Assembly: GCA_000435975.1 (NCBI GenBank)
Contig: FR884139.1
Coordinates: forward strand, 1 to 23,420
Source of the DNA: Oscillibacter sp. CAG:241
Lineage (GTDB): Bacteria > Bacillota > Clostridia > Oscillospirales > Oscillospiraceae
DNA length: 23,420 bases
Direction of reading: 5' to 3'
The translations under genes and the position numbers were made by a program. Each line of letters begins with the position of its first letter. Position 1 is the stretch's first letter. The notes beneath the pieces were generated by a model. The model saw only the letters and a program-made list of their open reading frames with translations. It ran no database searches and was not told the DNA's origin. This document shows, piece by piece, positions 20,308 through 23,420 of this stretch.

Positions 20308-21054
20308 TCAGATAATTTGTATGATCTGCTCCCAGAGCAGTATGTGCTTTTCATCAATGGCCCGGTTGTCATGGTAATGGCCGAACAGCCAGTAGTGATA
20401 ATGTGCTCTCTCCTTGACCTCCTGCAGGAAATCTGTGAGCGGGTCTGCCTCATTGTGGCGGTTTTCCATGAGAGCAATGCTGGTGGGAGCGCAGTGCGTG
20501 ATAACATAGTCCACCGCCCAATCGACCTTGGCCAGATTTTTCCGTGCTTCAGCGTACTCCTCCTCAGAAGGCATCTCCTGCGCCCACCACGAAATGTGAT
20601 TGATGCGATACCTCACTCGGGGCTTTCTCTGCAGCATCAGGAGCTTTCGCTCAAAATCCGGAGCACCAGGTTCCAGAATGCCGTCCTCCGTATCATGGCT
20701 TTTTGCTCCGCCCATGGTGAAGAAGTGATAGCCTTCCAGCTCGAAGACCTGTCCACGCATCAGGTGCAGGACATGAGAGCGAATGCGGTGTACCTTGCCG
20801 CCGTGCCAGTCTTTCACCGGATATCGTTCCAGTGCGTCGTAGTTCTCATGATTCCCGCAGACGAAGGCCAGCGTGAACGGAAGACTTTCCAGCCAGTCCA
20901 ATGCAGCATCGTCACGGCTGTCTCCAAACCACACGCCACCAAAGTCTCCGACGCAGATCACGATGTCCCGCTTTGTCATTTGTGCCTGCTCCGGGAAGTA
21001 TTCCGGCTTGAAGCGTTCAAAATTACCGTGGCAATCGCCGGTCACAAAAACCAT
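20308..21054 (-). CDS. Calcineurin-like metallophosphoesterase
   Basis: 248 residues from the ATG at 21054, preceded by AAGGTGG. All metal-binding motifs of the family are present in order: GDCHG (residues 6-10), GDFGG, GNHEN, the later histidine in VITHCAP, and GHYHDN near the C-terminus. It should be a two-metal phosphoesterase acting on a nucleotide, nucleic acid or phosphoprotein; the class does not fix a substrate. It follows the recombinase gene by 14 bp on the same strand, so it is probably co-transcribed with it, an arrangement suggesting element cargo or a recombination accessory. Confidence 0.88.
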   Translation of the reverse strand: MVFVTGDCHGNFERFKPEYFPEQAQMTKRDIVICVGDFGGVWFGDSRDDAALDWLESLPFTLAFVCGNHENYDALERYPVKDWHGGKVHRIRSHVLHLMRGQVFELEGYHFFTMGGAKSHDTEDGILEPGAPDFERKLLMLQRKPRVRYRINHISWWAQEMPSEEEYAEARKNLAKVDWAVDYVITHCAPTSIALMENRHNEADPLTDFLQEVKERAHYHYWLFGHYHDNRAIDEKHILLWEQIIQII

Positions 21055-21068
21055 TTTTCCACCTTCTT

Positions 21069-22688
21069 TCAGTACATGATTTTCTGACGAATCTCAATGC
21101 CGCCCTTCATGGTTACTGCGATCTCATCCTTAGAGAGGACTTTTACTGTCTCCACCAGCTGGCGGACAGCGCTCTCGTCCCACTCTGTAATGTGGGGCGA
21201 GGCGTTTTCCAAGGTCTGTGCGGCGTCCAGGATACGCTGATTGGCTTTTGCCTGTTCGCTGTTATCTGCGAGGATCCCAGCACGTTTTTCCTTCAGGAAA
21301 GTCTGCTCATCCAGGATCTCTTTGAACTGACCGCCATAGGCAGCAGGATCATCCGTGGCTTTTTCCAGCAGTGTTTGGAACTGCTGCTCCAGCACCCTCA
21401 GCCTGCGTTCAATATCTCCGAGGCTCATCGTGCCGCCGGGGAATGGGATGATCTCCGTTTCCATGGCATCCGTGATCTGCCGAATCAAGCTATTCTTGTC
21501 GGCCATGGCTGTGTTCAGGGCTGCGAGAATTGCCTGCTGGAGCGGCGCTTCATCCAGTGTGGGCGAATTGTGGCAGTATTTCTTGCCGTAATCCAATCGG
21601 CTCACACAGCGCCACACGACTCGTTTTTCACCGTTTCGCGTCCATGTGCAGCGGCGATACAGGGTCCCGCACTCACCGCAGACCAGCCGCTCTGAGAGCG
21701 CATACTTGCTGGCGTAGGATGCCATCCCTGAGACTGCGTTCTTGGAGGGACTCTTGGCCGCATTCCGCCGTGCCATCTCTGCCTGTACGGCATCATACTT
21801 TTCACGGCTGACAATGCCCTCGTGGTGATTTTCAATGAGGTACATGGGAAGCTGGCCTGTATTCTTGATGGCCTTGCGGTTGATAAAGTCCTGCCGGAAG
21901 GTCTTCTGCATCAACACATCACCGCAGTATTTTTCATTCTGCAGGATGCTACGGATGCGGGAAATGGTCCACTCTGGAGAATCCTCGAAGCACTTGACGC
22001 CTTGCTGTTCCAGTTCATCTTTGATCATCCGCAGGCTGGCTCCGGTGAGATAGCGCTCATAGAGCCATCGGACGATTTCGGCCTGTTCCGGAATGATCTC
22101 CGGCTGACCATCCTCACCTTTGCGGTAGCCGTACAGCTTTTTATATTGGATGCTGACCTTTCCGGCTTCCATGGCGCGGCGCTTACCCCATGTGACATTG
22201 GCGGAGATAGATTCACTTTCAGACTGGGCGAAGGCACCGGAGAGGGTGATTCGCAGCTCACTGTCCTCCTCCAGAGAATTGATGTTTTCCTTCTCGAAGA
22301 TGACTGCGATGCCAAGTTGTTTGAGCGCCCGGATATAGTAGAGGCAGTCCACCGTATTGCGGGAGAAGCGGGAGACCGATTTGGTCAGGATGACATCGAT
22401 TTTCTTCTGGCGGCAGTGCCGAATCATCCGCATGAAGTCCTCACGCTTCTTGGCCGAGGTTCCGGTGATGCCCTTGTCTGCAAAGATTCCGGCCATCGTC
22501 CATGCGGTGTTGGACATGATTTTATCAGTATAGTACTCTTTCTGCACCTCATAGCTGTTTGCCTGATCCTCCTCTTTGGTGGAGACTCGGCAGTAAGCTG
22601 CCACCCGGAGCTGTCTGCGGGCTTCTGCCTGACGGGTGGCTTCCGGCTTGGCAGGGATCTTAATTACTCTTGGGGCATCCTCTTTCAT
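21069..22688 (-). CDS. Large serine recombinase (site-specific integrase)
   Basis: 539 residues. Residues 25-175 form the resolvase/invertase catalytic domain: AAYCRVSTKEEDQANSYEVQ holds the nucleophile S36, and LTKSVSRFSRNTVDCLYYIR carries the conserved arginines. Residues about 185-290 are the recombinase DNA-binding domain, then comes a zinc ribbon (LVCGECGTLYRRC and a second pair in WRCVSRLDYGKKYCHNS) and a coiled-coil-like C-terminus (IERRLRVLEQQFQTLLEKAT). This is the complete architecture of integrases of Tn5397/Tn1549-like elements and many Clostridial phages. The ATG overlaps the stop of the upstream recombinase gene (ATGA), and AAAGGAG lies upstream. The pair may act together; att sites cannot be located here. 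Confidence 0.93.
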   Translation of the reverse strand: MKEDAPRVIKIPAKPEATRQAEARRQLRVAAYCRVSTKEEDQANSYEVQKEYYTDKIMSNTAWTMAGIFADKGITGTSAKKREDFMRMIRHCRQKKIDVILTKSVSRFSRNTVDCLYYIRALKQLGIAVIFEKENINSLEEDSELRITLSGAFAQSESESISANVTWGKRRAMEAGKVSIQYKKLYGYRKGEDGQPEIIPEQAEIVRWLYERYLTGASLRMIKDELEQQGVKCFEDSPEWTISRIRSILQNEKYCGDVLMQKTFRQDFINRKAIKNTGQLPMYLIENHHEGIVSREKYDAVQAEMARRNAAKSPSKNAVSGMASYASKYALSERLVCGECGTLYRRCTWTRNGEKRVVWRCVSRLDYGKKYCHNSPTLDEAPLQQAILAALNTAMADKNSLIRQITDAMETEIIPFPGGTMSLGDIERRLRVLEQQFQTLLEKATDDPAAYGGQFKEILDEQTFLKEKRAGILADNSEQAKANQRILDAAQTLENASPHITEWDESAVRQLVETVKVLSKDEIAVTMKGGIEIRQKIMY

Positions 22689-23420
22689 TGCAGGTCGCTC
22701 CTTTCTATGACTTGCCCATTTTTTAATCGCAGTTTGACATTTTGGCGGGTCACCTGCACCTCGGACACGGTGCTTTTCAGAAGATCAGCGTTCAGTTCCG
22801 CCACACATTCGAAGGCGGAGAAGAGGCGCCGGAGGCGATTTGTTTCATATTCTTCATCCCCCAGCGCAGCATATTGCTCTGCCGCAAGCTGGAGGATCAG
22901 CGCCTTGGCGTTATCCTCGTCGATTGGCTGCTGCTCCAGAGCATTATCCAGCGTCTCCTGTGTCTTAGAATGTGTGGCTGGCGTAGGACTGCGCTGATGC
23001 TGTATGCGGTCTGGGCATTTTGCAAGGCCGTTGAGCAGGTCGGTGACACTTTGTTCCACCCGCTCAGATGGCGGTGTACCACAGAGCCTGCGCAGCACTT
23101 TTTGGGCTTCCGTCTTTTTCGGAAGTTGTGGCTTGTTGGAGCGTTTTTCGTTTGCTGCGATGAGTTGATCCTCATCTATGAGCTTGGGATATCCTTTTTC
23201 TCCGGTATAGCGCGTGTCCGCCAGAATACGGGCGACCATATTTTTATTCCAGAGCCGTCCCTCGTCATATGGAATATCTTGCTGGCGAAGTGCCTCGGTC
23301 AACTCATTCAATGATTCTCCTGCGATATATCGGCGGAAGATCCCCTGTACAAGCCTCGCCTCTGCTTCCTGTATGACGATCTCACCCAGAGCCATCTTGT
23401 AGCCAAAGGGCTGCTTCCGG
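22685..23420 (-). CDS. Second large serine recombinase, cut by the window end
   Basis: The frame is open to the window edge, reading RKQPFGYKMALGEIVIQEAE and on, so the start and any catalytic domain lie outside. The visible part covers the end of the recombinase DNA-binding domain (RLVQGIFRRYIAGESLNELT and NKNMVARILADTRYTGEKGY) and a variable C-terminus with a long helical stretch. The zinc ribbon of the neighbouring recombinase is not seen here. Its stop overlaps the next recombinase's start by ATGA, so the two are translated together. Whether it keeps a catalytic serine cannot be judged from this window. Confidence 0.85.
   Translation of the reverse strand, partial: RKQPFGYKMALGEIVIQEAEARLVQGIFRRYIAGESLNELTEALRQQDIPYDEGRLWNKNMVARILADTRYTGEKGYPKLIDEDQLIAANEKRSNKPQLPKKTEAQKVLRRLCGTPPSERVEQSVTDLLNGLAKCPDRIQHQRSPTPATHSKTQETLDNALEQQPIDEDNAKALILQLAAEQYAALGDEEYETNRLRRLFSAFECVAELNADLLKSTVSEVQVTRQNVKLRLKNGQVIERSDLQ

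Noticed and set aside
1..23420. CRISPR arrays, tRNA or rRNA genes
   Set aside because: No regularly spaced repeats and no cloverleaf or rRNA-like sequence were noticed on reading; short inverted repeats are explained as terminators or operators.

Overview
The window looks like chromosomal DNA of a GC-rich gut Firmicute, probably an Oscillospiraceae-type Clostridium (Flavonifractor/Oscillibacter-like). This rests on strong AGGAGG ribosome sites with GC-rich codon use, a selenium-associated yedF/DUF3343/desulfurase set, a split transketolase, a TRAP carrier, and nearby debris of conjugative or phage elements with large serine recombinases. The taxon is an inference; no rRNA or tRNA gene is visible.

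Layout. (1) 68-2130, plus strand: a promoter and a tightly overlapping selenium/sulfur operon: yedF, a DUF3343 protein, and a class-V aminotransferase (cysteine desulfurase-like). (2) 2208-4703, plus strand: a long leader with a possible leader peptide and terminator hairpin, then a TrkH/KtrB plus TrkA/KtrA potassium uptake pair closed by a strong terminator. (3) 4727-6289: an AT-richer minus-strand block of mobile-element debris (recombinase C-terminus, two acetyltransferase genes of which one is chimeric, a DUF6061-like gene, a broken HTH regulator), bounded by an exact 15-bp direct repeat. (4) 6396-15805, plus strand: the metabolic core. It holds a three-part TRAP carrier (dctP, dctQ, dctM), a two-subunit transketolase, a ketopantoate-reductase-family dehydrogenase, a GntR/FCD regulator and a phosphoketolase. 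The TRAP and transketolase promoters share a nearly identical 21-bp box just downstream of identical -10 elements, so they probably form one regulon. (5) 15744-18250: gene remnants, a PucR-family regulator with a perfect palindromic operator, a small unknown ORF, and a ygjV-like membrane protein whose short leader carries a terminator hairpin. (6) 18382-23420, minus strand: another mobile block with a BRO-type antirepressor, a low-molecular-weight phosphotyrosine phosphatase, a truncated DUF1016 gene, a metallophosphoesterase and two overlapping large serine recombinases, the last cut by the window end.

How the core may work together (inference): TRAP carriers bring in organic acids, and the binding protein keeps the carboxylate-binding arginine. 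The dehydrogenase could turn a hydroxy acid into a keto compound. Transketolase could move its two-carbon unit onto glyceraldehyde-3-phosphate to make xylulose-5-phosphate, and phosphoketolase could split that to acetyl-phosphate while regenerating glyceraldehyde-3-phosphate. The triose would then act catalytically in a cycle converting an imported acid to acetyl-phosphate. The substrate cannot be read from the sequence.
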